Shown in pieces: positions 19,929 to 29,568 of a stretch of DNA of 64,000 nucleotides. A program made the translations under genes and the position numbers. The notes beneath the pieces are model-generated. The model had not been told where the DNA came from, ran no database searches, and saw only the letters and a program-made list of their open reading frames with translations. The first letter of the stretch is position 1. The number at the start of each line of letters is the position of its first letter. This DNA is from Alphaproteobacteria bacterium AO1-B (lineage in GTDB: Bacteria; Pseudomonadota; Alphaproteobacteria; Rhizobiales; Stappiaceae): NCBI GenBank assembly GCA_001890945.1, contig MLAX01000001.1, forward strand, positions 186,001-250,000, given 5' to 3'.

Positions 19929-20549
19929 ATGGAACGCCTGCTAGTGCTTGTCCGCCACGGACAGAGCGAATGGAACCTGAAAAACCTGTTCACAGGCTGG
20001 AAAGACCCGGGTTTGACCGACCAGGGCGTTGCCGAAGCGCATAAGGCGGGCGAGCAGCTGCGGGATCTGAAACTGAATTTCGATCTGGCCTTTACGTCGG
20101 TGTTGTCTCGTGCGCAGAAAACGCTCGGGATCATTCTCGATGAGCTTGACCAAACCGGCCTCGAAACTTTCAAGGATCAGGCTCTGAACGAGCGTGACTA
20201 TGGCGATTTGACTGGCATGAACAAAGATGAGGCCCGGGAAAAGTTCGGCGAGGAACAGGTTCACATCTGGCGCCGGTCGTACGACATTCCGCCTCCGGGA
20301 GGCGAGAGCCTTAAAATGACTGCTGAACGTGTTCTGCCGTACTACAAAGCCGAGATATTGCCGCGCGTCTTGTCTGGCAAGCGCACGATCGTTGCAGCCC
20401 ACGGCAATTCGCTGCGTTCGCTCATCATGGAACTGGAAGGGCTGAGCCCGGAAGAGATTCTGAAGCGGGAGCTCGGGACCGGCACGCCGATCATCTATCG
20501 CCTGGATGAAGACGGAAAAGTCATCAGCGTCCAGGATCTGGCCGCCTGA
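19929..20549 (+). CDS. gpmA: 2,3-bisphosphoglycerate-dependent phosphoglycerate mutase
   Basis: Interconverts 3- and 2-phosphoglycerate in glycolysis. The 206-residue protein begins with [12 protein letters not shown], where His10 is the phosphorylated residue, followed by [37 protein letters not shown] and the second catalytic His in [12 protein letters not shown]. This is the short alphaproteobacterial form. AAGGAG lies before ATG 19929. It probably shares a transcript with dapB. Confidence 0.96.
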   Translation: MERLLVLVRHGQSEWNLKNLFTGWKDPGLTDQGVAEAHKAGEQLRDLKLNFDLAFTSVLSRAQKTLGIILDELDQTGLETFKDQALNERDYGDLTGMNKDEAREKFGEEQVHIWRRSYDIPPPGGESLKMTAERVLPYYKAEILPRVLSGKRTIVAAHGNSLRSLIMELEGLSPEEILKRELGTGTPIIYRLDEDGKVISVQDLAA

Positions 20550-20570
20550 GGATTACAAAAGTCATGAGAA

Positions 20571-20598
20571 AAAAGGCGGCCGACGGGCCGCCCTTTTT
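20571..20598. terminator. Bidirectional terminator between gpmA and the adenosine kinase gene
   Basis: Stem GGCGGCC (20575-20581) with GGCCGCC (20586-20592), 4-base loop, preceded by A residues and followed by CTTTTT, so it can serve both converging genes. Confidence 0.88.
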
Positions 20599-20600
20599 AT

Positions 20601-21602
20601 TCAAACTTCAAACCCGTTCTGCGCTGCAAGGTTTTTCAGCGGCCGCTCGGGGCGGGCGCCGACATGCTTGATTACGCTGGAGGCGCAGATGCAGCCGAGC
20701 TCAGCGGCATTGGTGAGCGAGTAATCTCGTGCGAGTCCAAACAGAAAGCCGGCGGCAAAGAGGTCGCCGGCACCGGTGAGGTCAACGACATTGTCAACTT
20801 GCTGGGCGGGAACCTTAACGGTTTCCTCGGGTGTGATGATCATCGCGCCCTCTTTGCCGAGCGTAAGGGCGGTCATTGCGCCGCTTTCACGCGCGGCAGA
20901 AATGGCGGTGTCCAAGTCTCCCGTCTGATAAAGCGCCTTAATTTCATGTTCATTGGCGAACATCAGATCGACGACGCCGTCTGACAGCAGGCCGGTAAAC
21001 TCATCCCGGTAACGATCAACACAGAAAGAGTCGGACAAGGTGATTGCCACTTTCCGATCATGCTTGTGCGCGATCTCTGCAGCTGCGAGGAAAGCTTTTT
21101 TTGCCTCTTCCGGATCCCACAAGTAGCCTTCCATGTAGGTGACCGCGGCGGCGGCAACTACGTCTTCATCAACATCTGACGGGCTGAACTCCGTGCACGC
21201 GCCAAGATATGTGTTCATGGTGCGCTCTCCGTCCGGAGTGATCAGGATCATTGAGCGGGCAGTGGGCTTCCATTCACGAAGGCGCGGGGTGTTGTAGTAA
21301 ACACCTGTGCCGTTCATGTCGTGATAGTAGCTGTCGCCGAGTTCGTCTTCGGCGACTTTTCCAAAATAAGCCGGGCGGCCCCCGAGAGAGGCAATTCCAG
21401 CCGCCGTGTTGCCTGCGCTGCCGCCGGAGATGCGGACCGTTTGGCCCATCTTGTTAAACAAGGCCACAGCTTCATCGGTCTCGATGAGCCGCATGGACCC
21501 TTTGACCAGGCCCTCCTGGAGAAGAAAGTCTTCCTCGACATGGGCAAATACATCACAAATAGCATTGCCGATGCACAGGGCATCAAAACGAATTTCGGTC
21601 AT
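20601..21602 (-). CDS. PfkB-family adenosine kinase
   Basis: A 333-residue ribokinase-fold sugar/nucleoside kinase. It has the N-terminal GNAICDVFAH and GGSAGNTAAGIASLGG, and the C-terminal anion-hole motif DLTGAGDLFAAGFLFG with the catalytic Asp. The pattern fits the alphaproteobacterial group annotated as adenosine kinase, which would recycle adenosine to AMP. Substrate assignment rests on family resemblance only. AGAGGA lies before the ATG. It lies just downstream of the prephenate dehydratase gene on the same strand. Confidence 0.85.
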   Translation of the reverse strand: MTEIRFDALCIGNAICDVFAHVEEDFLLQEGLVKGSMRLIETDEAVALFNKMGQTVRISGGSAGNTAAGIASLGGRPAYFGKVAEDELGDSYYHDMNGTGVYYNTPRLREWKPTARSMILITPDGERTMNTYLGACTEFSPSDVDEDVVAAAAVTYMEGYLWDPEEAKKAFLAAAEIAHKHDRKVAITLSDSFCVDRYRDEFTGLLSDGVVDLMFANEHEIKALYQTGDLDTAISAARESGAMTALTLGKEGAMIITPEETVKVPAQQVDNVVDLTGAGDLFAAGFLFGLARDYSLTNAAELGCICASSVIKHVGARPERPLKNLAAQNGFEV

Positions 21603-21640
21603 TGGGTCCTCTAGGGGTCCTGAAAGAATGGGCGTCGCCC

Positions 21641-22531
21641 TTAAGATTGCGGATTGGGTCTTAAGGCCCGGTTAGCTTCCGGTTCACGAATTTTGTCGCG
21701 GAACGGGCTCGCGCGGTAAACGCCAACGATCTTGAGCTCCGCGCAGAAGAAGGCAAGCTCTTCCAAAGCGAGTGCAACATGCGGGTCGTTTGGGTGCCCT
21801 TCGATGTCTGCGTAGAACATGGACGCGAAGAATTGTCCCTCCAGCTGGTAGGATTCCAGCTTGGTCATGTTCACATTGTTCGTCGCAAAGCCGCCGAGTG
21901 CCTTGTATAGAGCGGCCGGCACGTTCCGGACCCGGAAGATGAAGGTGCTGATTACCGGTTGGCCGTTGTGGGCTGCCTCCATCTTGTCGCGGGACAGGAT
22001 CACAAACCGCGTGGTGTTGTGTGCCTCGTCTTCCACATCTTCACGCAGGATGTCGAGACCGTAGATATCTGCGGCCATCCGTGGGGCGAGTGCTGCATGG
22101 GTGGGATCGCCCAGCTCGGCAATCTGACGAGCGGAGCCGGCGGTGTCAGCGCCAACAACAGCGTTCAAACCCAGCTCGCGGATGATGTTCCGGCATTGCC
22201 CCAGCGCATGGACGTGGCTTTGTACCGTTGTAAGGTTTTCAACCTTGGTCCCTTTTGGAGCCATCAACTGGAACCGGATCGGCATGAAGTACTCGCCGAT
22301 GATGTGCAAATTGGAACCAGGTAGAAGATGGTGAATGTCCGCGACACGGCCCGCGACCGAATTTTCGATCGGGATCATCGCCAGGTCGGCTTTGCCGTCC
22401 GCCATTGCCGAAAAACAGTCTTCAAACGTCGCGCAGGGAATGGCTTCGTAGTCGGGATAAACGTCACGGCAGGCCATGTGGGAATTGGCGCCGGTTTCGC
22501 CCTGGAAGACGATTTTTTTCGCATTGCTCAT
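21641..22531 (-). CDS. pheA: Prephenate dehydratase
   Basis: Converts prephenate to phenylpyruvate in phenylalanine synthesis. The 296-residue monofunctional enzyme has a PDT domain (FQGETGANSHMA, MIPIENSVAGRV, the NTTRFVIL motif with the key Thr-Arg-Phe) and an ACT domain for feedback by phenylalanine (GGFATNNVNMTKLESY). No chorismate mutase domain is present, as usual in alphaproteobacteria. It lies downstream of kdsB, 27 bases apart, on the same strand. Confidence 0.95.
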   Translation of the reverse strand: MSNAKKIVFQGETGANSHMACRDVYPDYEAIPCATFEDCFSAMADGKADLAMIPIENSVAGRVADIHHLLPGSNLHIIGEYFMPIRFQLMAPKGTKVENLTTVQSHVHALGQCRNIIRELGLNAVVGADTAGSARQIAELGDPTHAALAPRMAADIYGLDILREDVEDEAHNTTRFVILSRDKMEAAHNGQPVISTFIFRVRNVPAALYKALGGFATNNVNMTKLESYQLEGQFFASMFYADIEGHPNDPHVALALEELAFFCAELKIVGVYRASPFRDKIREPEANRALRPNPQS

Positions 22532-22558
22532 TGATGTGTCCAGCTTTGGTGCGGCGTT

Positions 22559-23293
22559 TTATAAGGATTGATAGGCTAATCGAGCCCGTTCTAGATCTTC
22601 AGGTGTGTTCACGTCCATAGGCGCGGAGGCAATCTCCGATACATCAATGCGTATACCGGCCTCGAGCGCGCGCAATTGTTCCAATTTTTCCCGCTTTTCC
22701 AGTGGCGACGGCGACAGCGAGACAAAACGCTCCAGCGCGGCGCGGCGATAGGCATAGATGCCGATGTGCTGATAAAGCGAACCGTCGCCACCCGGCGCGG
22801 TTGCGCGGGTAAAATATAGCGCCCGGTTGTGCCCGTGTCCGTTCGGTGTCGTGACTGCTTTGACGAAGTTCGGGTCGTCGCGGAACCGATCATCCCGGAT
22901 TTCGGTCATGATAGTGCCAATGTCTACGCCTGAGACCGAAAGGGGGGCGAAGGCAGCCCGAATCGCTTCAGGCTCAATCAGGGGCACATCGCCCTGAACA
23001 TTCAATACAGTGTCGTGCTTCTGGTCGGGGTCCAGGGTCTGCGCTGCTTCAAAGATGCGGTCTGAACCAGATTCGTGGTCGTCCCGGGTCATAACAGCAG
23101 TTCCGCCATGATCCCGGACCGCCTCTGCGATACTCGTGTCATCAGTCGCAACGGCGACTGGTCCGATATCTGCGTTGAGGGCCTGCTCGAGTACCCGGAC
23201 AATCATTGGTTTTCCGCAAATATCCGCCAACGGCTTCCGGGGCAGTCGTGTTGCGGCCAGTCGGGCCGGAACAATAACAAGTGCAGAGCTCAA
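22559..23293 (-). CDS. kdsB: 3-deoxy-manno-octulosonate cytidylyltransferase
   Basis: Activates KDO with CTP for lipopolysaccharide inner-core synthesis. The 244-residue protein shows VIVPARLAATRLPRKPLADI, VATDD, LNVQGDVPLIEP and QHIGIYAYRRAALERF. I choose TTG 23293 because AAGGAG lies 7 bases before it and the length is normal. The frame extends another 24 codons upstream without any sign of coding. It is divergent from the cytochrome c gene. Confidence 0.95.
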   Translation of the reverse strand: MSSALVIVPARLAATRLPRKPLADICGKPMIVRVLEQALNADIGPVAVATDDTSIAEAVRDHGGTAVMTRDDHESGSDRIFEAAQTLDPDQKHDTVLNVQGDVPLIEPEAIRAAFAPLSVSGVDIGTIMTEIRDDRFRDDPNFVKAVTTPNGHGHNRALYFTRATAPGGDGSLYQHIGIYAYRRAALERFVSLSPSPLEKREKLEQLRALEAGIRIDVSEIASAPMDVNTPEDLERARLAYQSL

Positions 23294-23493
23294 TCCAGTC
23301 TCCTTTGGCGGGTTTTTTGGCCGGAAAACTGTGTTTTTCCGGGGGCGCGTCCGAATGTCGTACACGTTGCCCTTTTAAAGCTATGGACAGCGAGGTCAAA
23401 AAATTTGTAGGTTCCGGCAAAATTCGAGGAGCTGATAGGGTTCGTGACCTCAAGTTACGGGCCCGGACGCGTATGAGCTTGGAGCCGGAGAGA

Positions 23494-24045
23494 ATGGATT
23501 CCTTCACGCTGAACAAGGCCGCTGGTGCGGTTCTTATGGTGCTTATTCTGACTATGGGTTTGGGAATTGTGTCTGACATAATTTTCAAGCCGACGATCCC
23601 GGGCAAACCCGGCTATGAAATTGTCGTGGCCGCTGCGGAAGATTCAACGTCAGAAGTGACACCGGAGCCAGACGTCGTTCCGATTGGCGAGTTGCTCATG
23701 GCCGCTGCCGCCAGCGACGGGGAAAGTGCCGCTCGTAAATGCGCAGCATGTCATACGTTCGAGCAGGGCGGTGCAAACAAGGTCGGCCCGAACCTGTGGG
23801 AAATCGTGGGTCGTAAACCGGGCGGTGTCGACGGTGTGAACTATTCCAGCGCGATGGTTGCTTATGGCGAGGAAAACCCGGAGTGGACCTATGAAGGTCT
23901 CTACAACTTCCTGGCTTCTCCGAAGAACTACATTCCTGGCACGTCCATGGGCTTTGCAGGTATCCGCAAGTCTGAAGAGCGGGCTGACCTGATTGCCTAC
24001 ATGCGCGAGCAGGCTGCTACACCAAAGCCGCTTCCGGGAGAATAA
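23494..24045 (+). CDS. Membrane-anchored c-type cytochrome (CycM-like)
   Basis: A 183-residue protein with an N-terminal membrane anchor (about 10-28, AGAVLMVLILTMGLGIV) and a periplasmic class I cytochrome domain. The heme site is CAACH, and the axial Met is probably in PGTSMGFAGI. Similar alphaproteobacterial proteins carry electrons between the bc1 complex and cytochrome oxidase. ATG 23494, giving MDSFTLNKAAGAVL, matches relatives; longer readings back to 23281 overlap the kdsB start. A clear terminator follows. Confidence 0.9.
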   Translation: MDSFTLNKAAGAVLMVLILTMGLGIVSDIIFKPTIPGKPGYEIVVAAAEDSTSEVTPEPDVVPIGELLMAAAASDGESAARKCAACHTFEQGGANKVGPNLWEIVGRKPGGVDGVNYSSAMVAYGEENPEWTYEGLYNFLASPKNYIPGTSMGFAGIRKSEERADLIAYMREQAATPKPLPGE

Positions 24046-24084
24046 TCCCAATAAGCACTGGTGAAATGCTGTGACTACATTTGG

Positions 24085-24110
24085 AAGCCGGGCAATTGCC
24101 CGGCTTTTTT
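24085..24110 (+). terminator. Intrinsic terminator of the cytochrome c gene
   Basis: Perfect 9-bp stem AAGCCGGGC (24085-24093) and GCCCGGCTT (24098-24106), loop AATT, then a T run to 24110. Confidence 0.93.
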
Positions 24111-24201
24111 ATTGCGATTTGAAGAAAAATTAAGTTTTGTGACGTTACGTATCATTTAGGTAATATTGGCAGGAACGACAATCCAATTGGATTGGGCAAT
24201 C

Positions 24202-25632
24202 ATGAACGCACTGCGTCAATTCTTTGTACATAGCAATGGGGCGTGGGTTGCTTCGCTGACGGCGGTGATTTGCTTTCTGGCTGGGATCGCGGTTACGGCG
24301 CATGTCGGGTACACGGTGCGCAGCGAAATCATGTCCCAAAACAAACGTCAGGCCGTTGCCAATCTTTCAGAAGTCCGCGCCAAGCTGGAAGGCGAACTCA
24401 ACCGCACAGTTGCCTATGGTATCGGTCTGCGGGCCAATGTTATTGAGTCCTCGAAAGAGCCGTTCAATGCGCGAAAATACGATGCGATCGCTTCTGATTT
24501 GATTGATGAAAATCCAGTCATAAGATCGATCGGACTTGCGCCGGACAATGTCCTGCAAGCTGTCTATCCGTATCAGCCCAACCAGTCGGCCATCGGCTTG
24601 GACTACCGATTGAACACAAGCCAATGGCCTGCAATCAGACAGGCCATGCTCTCTCGAGAGATTGTCATTGCCGGGCCCTTGGAACTCGTACAGGGCGGTC
24701 GGGCGCTTTTGATCCGGATCCCTGTGTTCCCGCCGGCCGAACTCGGACAGCCCATGCCGGAGCGCCCGTACTGGGGTGTGCTGTCTCTTGTGGTCGATGA
24801 AGCGGGTCTGATGCAAGCTGCTGGCATCTCTGACACTGTCAAACAGCTGCGGATTGGTATCGTGGACAAAGCTGCTGCCACGCCGGAAAAGGCGCATATA
24901 TTCGGAAGCTTCGGCTTGATGGATATTGACAGTGTAGGGCTCCCATTGAACCTGCCCGGCGGTTTGACATGGGAAGTGCTGGGCTATCCAGAGAACGGTT
25001 GGAACAGCAACGAACGCAGCATCTGGATCACTCAGCTCGTCGGAAGTTTGATTTCGCTTCTGTTCGGCGCCATGGCCTTTTTGCTGATCAGCGAGGTTTA
25101 CAAGGTTCGCTCAATGGCTTTGCACGACCCGCTGACCGGGTTGGCCAATCGGCGGCTCTTGGAAGACAGGATGCTCCAATTGGCGGTCATGTCCGATCGG
25201 ACCGGGTCCGGCTTTGAGATCTTCTATGTCGACCTTGATGCTTTCAAACCGATCAATGACAATTATGGGCATGCGGCCGGGGATCAGTTGCTGGTCGAAA
25301 TCGGTCATCGGCTACAGCAGCAGACACGGCAGACAGATACGGTTGCCCGTGTGGGGGGGGATGAGTTCATCGTTTTGACCCCTGGAAACATGCGCCGCCT
25401 TGAACGGGAAGCGTTCCTGGAGCGCTTGGGTGAACGTCTTTCAGAGGTTTTTGAATTCTCAGGTGTGCGCATCGGTGTGAGCGCCAGTATCGGCAGTGCA
25501 AGCTTTCCAAGCGATGCAGGCACCATTGACGATCTGCTCAGAGTTGCCGACAGCCGGATGTACAGCCAAAAGACCAAGGGGCGGAAAGAATCGGAAACCG
25601 TCTCCGGCAACGAACTTCCGCAAACCGGTTAA
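24202..25632 (+). CDS. CHASE-domain diguanylate cyclase
   Basis: A 476-residue inner-membrane protein with TM1 at about 13-35, a periplasmic CHASE-type sensor domain (about 40-270), TM2 at about 275-297 and a C-terminal GGDEF domain (HDPLTGLANRRLLEDR; GGDEF at 385-389). RQTD (376-379) lies exactly five residues before GGDEF, so the I-site for product inhibition is present. It should make cyclic-di-GMP in response to an unknown external signal. The ATG has no strong ribosome-binding site, and an in-frame TTG at 24166 is an alternative start. Confidence 0.88.
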   Translation: MNALRQFFVHSNGAWVASLTAVICFLAGIAVTAHVGYTVRSEIMSQNKRQAVANLSEVRAKLEGELNRTVAYGIGLRANVIESSKEPFNARKYDAIASDLIDENPVIRSIGLAPDNVLQAVYPYQPNQSAIGLDYRLNTSQWPAIRQAMLSREIVIAGPLELVQGGRALLIRIPVFPPAELGQPMPERPYWGVLSLVVDEAGLMQAAGISDTVKQLRIGIVDKAAATPEKAHIFGSFGLMDIDSVGLPLNLPGGLTWEVLGYPENGWNSNERSIWITQLVGSLISLLFGAMAFLLISEVYKVRSMALHDPLTGLANRRLLEDRMLQLAVMSDRTGSGFEIFYVDLDAFKPINDNYGHAAGDQLLVEIGHRLQQQTRQTDTVARVGGDEFIVLTPGNMRRLEREAFLERLGERLSEVFEFSGVRIGVSASIGSASFPSDAGTIDDLLRVADSRMYSQKTKGRKESETVSGNELPQTG

Positions 25633-25734
25633 ATTTCTGTCATGTCACGCTTAATGGGTGGTTTTTTGGCCACCGCTCCCTACACTGTTTCCATACCGCG
25701 AACTGCGGCCCGGACAACAGCAACGGAGCAAGTG

Positions 25735-27615
25735 ATGCGAGCCGTTTGGCGTGCAAACGAAAAACCAGCGGTGACGGCAATACTGACAGGAGTTTTGTTG
25801 CTGGTCGCTGCAATCGCCAATCCCGCAGTGGCGCAAGATCCTCAGTGGAAACATGCTGCGGCTTTGAATGGCACGCCGAAATATGGCCCTGACGCCGAAC
25901 ATTTTGACTATGTAAACCCGGATGCGCCGAAAGGCGGCACAGTGCGCCTCGCAGCCCGCGGCGGGTTCGACACCTTCAACTTCCTGCCGCCCAAAGGCCA
26001 GCCTGCGCCTGGGATCCTGAACATTTACGAAAGCCTGATGGAACCGTCTCTCGATGAAGACGACATCAGTGCGCAGTACGGTGTTCTGGCAGATGGCGTC
26101 AGATATCCGGACGACTATTCTTGGGTCGAATACCGAATGAACCCGAACGCCAAATGGCATGACGGGCAGCCGGTGACGGCCGAAGATGTCATCTGGTCGT
26201 TTGAGAAATCAATCGAACTCAATCCGCAACGGAAGTTTTACTACAAGAACGTCACCGATGCCGAAATCGTTGGCGGCAATATCGTTCGGTTCACGTTCGA
26301 CACATCCGGCAACCGGGAACTTCCCAAGATCATGGGACAGCTCACGATTCTGCCAAAGCATTGGTGGGAAGGAACCAATGACAAGGGTGAGCCTCGGGAT
26401 CTCTCCAAGAGTTCGCTGGAGCCGCCCCTGGGATCCGGTCAATACCGGATCAAGGATTTTTCGGCCAACCGGCAAGTGATCTACGAACGGGTCGACAATT
26501 ATTGGGGTGGGGATTTGCCGATCCGGGCCGGAACAGGAAACTTTGACGAGATCCGGTACGTCATCTTTCTGGACGATGCGGTTCAGTTCGAAGGCTTCAA
26601 AGGCGATCAATACGATTTTCATACCGAACGCAGCTCTAGCCAATGGGCAAAGCGGTATGATTTTCCAGCGCTCCGCGACGGGCGGGTCGTGCGCGAGATC
26701 TTTCCCGACCGATCCACCGGCGTGATGCAGGGATACTTCCTGAACCTCAGAAGAGACAAGTTCAAGAACCCGGACGTGCGCCGGGCGCTGAACTACGCCT
26801 ATGATTTTGAAACCACCAACGAAATCATCTCTGCCAATCTTCTGAAACGCGTGAATTCCTATTTTTCAGGCACGGAACTGGCCTCGTCAGGTCTGCCGAC
26901 CGGAAAGGAACTGGAAATTCTGGAGGAAGTTCGCGATCAGGTGCCGCCGGAAGTCTTTACCGAAGAATTCAAGAACCCGGTCGGGGGTTCCCCGCAAAAC
27001 GTCCGGGCCAATTTGCGTGAGGCCGTCAAGCTTCTGCGCGGTGCCGGTTACAAACTCGACGGGCGCCAGATGGTCGACGAGGCGACCGGTGAGCAGCTCA
27101 CAATCGAGTTTCTTTACCGCGATAAGGCCAGTGAGCGCTCTCTGCTTCCCTACGCGAAAAATCTGGAGAGCATCGGCATCAACGCTGTCTTGCGTCTTGT
27201 GGATACGTCCCAGTTCATCAATCGGGTACGAGCGCGCGACTTCGATGCGACGACCTTGGCGATCGGGCAGTCCCTGTCACCGGGGAACGAGCAACGGGAG
27301 TATTGGGGGTCTGTTTCTGCCGACAATGCGAGCTCGGCCAACTACGGCGGCATCAAAAACCCAGCCATCGATCACCTGATCGACAAGGTGATCTTCGCAG
27401 AAGATCGTGAGACCCTTGTTGCTGCGACCCACGCCCTGGACCGTGTCCTGTTATGGAACCACTACGTGGTGCCGCAGTTCTACGTCGATGAGACCCGAAC
27501 AGCGCGTTGGGACCGGTTCTCTCACCCTGAAAACATGCCGGAATACAGCACCGGGTTCCCGGAGATCTGGTGGTATGACGAAGAAAAGGCAGCAAAAACC
27601 GGAGCAGTACAATGA
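25735..27615 (+). CDS. Oligopeptide-type ABC transporter substrate-binding protein (first copy)
   Basis: A 626-residue periplasmic protein of the SBP_bac_5 family, similar to YejA. It has a Sec signal peptide (about 1-35, ending NPAVA), the shared FDYVNPDAPKGG segment after it, and the family core WHDGQPVTAEDVIWSFEKS. It would bind peptides or similar ligands and deliver them to the YejBEF-type permease encoded downstream. ACGGAG lies before ATG 25735. Its stop overlaps the next start by 4 bases, so the two binding proteins are made together. Confidence 0.9.
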   Translation: MRAVWRANEKPAVTAILTGVLLLVAAIANPAVAQDPQWKHAAALNGTPKYGPDAEHFDYVNPDAPKGGTVRLAARGGFDTFNFLPPKGQPAPGILNIYESLMEPSLDEDDISAQYGVLADGVRYPDDYSWVEYRMNPNAKWHDGQPVTAEDVIWSFEKSIELNPQRKFYYKNVTDAEIVGGNIVRFTFDTSGNRELPKIMGQLTILPKHWWEGTNDKGEPRDLSKSSLEPPLGSGQYRIKDFSANRQVIYERVDNYWGGDLPIRAGTGNFDEIRYVIFLDDAVQFEGFKGDQYDFHTERSSSQWAKRYDFPALRDGRVVREIFPDRSTGVMQGYFLNLRRDKFKNPDVRRALNYAYDFETTNEIISANLLKRVNSYFSGTELASSGLPTGKELEILEEVRDQVPPEVFTEEFKNPVGGSPQNVRANLREAVKLLRGAGYKLDGRQMVDEATGEQLTIEFLYRDKASERSLLPYAKNLESIGINAVLRLVDTSQFINRVRARDFDATTLAIGQSLSPGNEQREYWGSVSADNASSANYGGIKNPAIDHLIDKVIFAEDRETLVAATHALDRVLLWNHYVVPQFYVDETRTARWDRFSHPENMPEYSTGFPEIWWYDEEKAAKTGAVQ

Positions 27616-29504
27616 CGAACCGTCAGGGGCTGGACCGACGGCAGGTCTTGAAGCTCTCCGCAGCAACAGCACTTGCGGCTGCATCCGGACCGCTTTTCTC
27701 ACGGGCAGCATATTCAGCCGGTGAGAGCACAGGCCCACGTCATGGCCTTTCAGTGTTTGGAGACCTGAAATATGGGCCGGACTTCACGCACTTTGACTAC
27801 GTAAACCCGGATGCGCCTAAGGGCGGAACCTTTAATTTTCAAGCGCCTTACTGGTCCTTCAATCAGAATGTTTTGACTTACAACACCTTCAATTCTTTCA
27901 TTTTGAAAGGCGATGCGCCGCCGCGGATGGAGCTGTGTTTCGACACTCTCATGGTCAGGGCCTATGATGAACCGGATGCGGTTTATGGGCTCGTCGCAGA
28001 AAGTGTTGAGGTGTCAGAGGATGGCAATCGCTTCATCTTCAATTTGCGGCCTGAAGCAAAGTTTCATGATGGCTCAAAGCTGACAGCCGAAGACGTTGCT
28101 TTCTCCATGCTGCTGCTCAAAGAGCACGGCCATCCGAACATCAGTCAGCCGATGCGGGTTCTGACCGATGCGGAAGTTCTCGACGAACATCGCGTCGCTC
28201 TTCAGTTTGATGGGACACAGTCCCGCAATTATCCGCTCGGCGTCGCCGCCGGTTACCCGATCTTTTCAAAACGCTACTACACGGCCTACGACTTTGAGCA
28301 GAGTACGCTGACCCCGCCGCTGTCGTCGGGCCCTTATAAGGTTGGCAAACACGCTGTCGGGCGTTTTGTCGAATACCATAAGGTCGATGACTATTGGGCC
28401 AATGACCTTCCCGTGCTGCGCGGACAGAAAAACTTCCAGATCGTGCGAGTGGAATTCTTCCGAGAGCGCCAGGTTGCTTTTGAGGCCTTCAAAAAAGGAA
28501 CCGTCCGCTACCGCGAGGAATTTTCGTCAAAGAACTGGGCGACCGAATACAATTTCCCGGCGGTCGAAGATGGCAGGGTGGTGACAAAGGTCTTTCCGGA
28601 CGGCCGTCCCTCTGGCGCGCAAGGCTGGTTCCTCAACACGCGCCGCGAGAAGTTCAAGGACGCGCGTGTGCGCGAAGCCCTTGGCTACGCGTTTGACTTC
28701 GAATGGTCCAACAAGAACCTCTTTTACGATCTTTATCAAAGAACGCAGTCGTACTTCGAAAACTCGGAGATGAAGGCCGAAGGCGTGCCCCAGGGCGCGG
28801 AGCTGGCTTTGTTGGAGCCTTACCGGGATCAGCTGCCGGAAGCTGTCTTCGGGGAGCCCGTGACGCCACCGGTCAGCGATGGGTCGGGCTTCGACCGTGG
28901 ACTGCTGCGCCGGGCCAATGAGCTTTTGCGGGAGGCAGGATACACGCGCGACGGATCAAATCTTGTCGGACCAGACGGCAAACTGTTTACTATCGAATTT
29001 CTGAACAACACAACGTCGTTTGAACGGATCGTCAATCCATTCATCAAGAACCTGAAGCGGCTCGGTGTCGACGCAACTTTCCGGGTCGTGGACGGAGCCC
29101 AGTATCAGGCCCGCTTGAACGAGTTCGACTTCGACATAGCCAGCCGCCGGTTTGCCTTCAGTGCCACATTGTCTGATCCGATCCGGGAGTACTGGACCAC
29201 CCGCTCAGCCAGTGTGCCGGGAAGCAGCAATCTTGCCGGCATTTCCGATCCCGTGATTGATGCCTTGACCGACAAAGTCCTGGCGGCGCAGTCCAAGGAG
29301 GAAATGGTCACCGCAGCCCGAGCGATCGACCGTGTCTTGCGTGCCGGTTACTATTGGATCCCGCAATGGTACAAGAACACCCATTCGGTGGCCATCTGGG
29401 ACATGTTCGGTTTTCCACCGGAACCGCCAAAGTATTTCTTCCCCGTGGAAGATCTTTGGTGGATAGATCCGGAAAAAGCCAAAATCATTGAAGATGCCGG
29501 TTAG
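27612..29504 (+). CDS. Oligopeptide-type ABC transporter substrate-binding protein (second copy, Tat signal)
   Basis: A 630-residue SBP_bac_5/YejA-like protein. It shares FDYVNPDAPKGG and the overall plan with the preceding gene but differs through most of its length. The signal peptide is of Tat type (DRRQVLKLSAATALAAASG), unlike the Sec signal of its partner. Core residues include FHDGSKLTAEDVAFSM and the conserved GYAFDFEW segment. Two related receptors before one permease suggest a wider or split ligand range, which is inference. Its ATG overlaps the upstream stop (ATGA). Confidence 0.9.
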   Translation: MTNRQGLDRRQVLKLSAATALAAASGPLFSRAAYSAGESTGPRHGLSVFGDLKYGPDFTHFDYVNPDAPKGGTFNFQAPYWSFNQNVLTYNTFNSFILKGDAPPRMELCFDTLMVRAYDEPDAVYGLVAESVEVSEDGNRFIFNLRPEAKFHDGSKLTAEDVAFSMLLLKEHGHPNISQPMRVLTDAEVLDEHRVALQFDGTQSRNYPLGVAAGYPIFSKRYYTAYDFEQSTLTPPLSSGPYKVGKHAVGRFVEYHKVDDYWANDLPVLRGQKNFQIVRVEFFRERQVAFEAFKKGTVRYREEFSSKNWATEYNFPAVEDGRVVTKVFPDGRPSGAQGWFLNTRREKFKDARVREALGYAFDFEWSNKNLFYDLYQRTQSYFENSEMKAEGVPQGAELALLEPYRDQLPEAVFGEPVTPPVSDGSGFDRGLLRRANELLREAGYTRDGSNLVGPDGKLFTIEFLNNTTSFERIVNPFIKNLKRLGVDATFRVVDGAQYQARLNEFDFDIASRRFAFSATLSDPIREYWTTRSASVPGSSNLAGISDPVIDALTDKVLAAQSKEEMVTAARAIDRVLRAGYYWIPQWYKNTHSVAIWDMFGFPPEPPKYFFPVEDLWWIDPEKAKIIEDAG

Positions 29505-29524
29505 AAAATAACAGACACTCTCTA

Positions 29525-29541
29525 AGCTCGGTTTTCGAGCT
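29525..29541 (+). other. Small hairpin between binding protein and permease genes
   Basis: AGCTCG (29525-29530) and CGAGCT (29536-29541) around GTTTT. Such hairpins often stabilise the abundant binding-protein part of ABC operon mRNAs; the role here is inferred. Confidence 0.45.
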
Positions 29542-29568
29542 GAGACGCAAAGGGATAAAAAGACCCCT

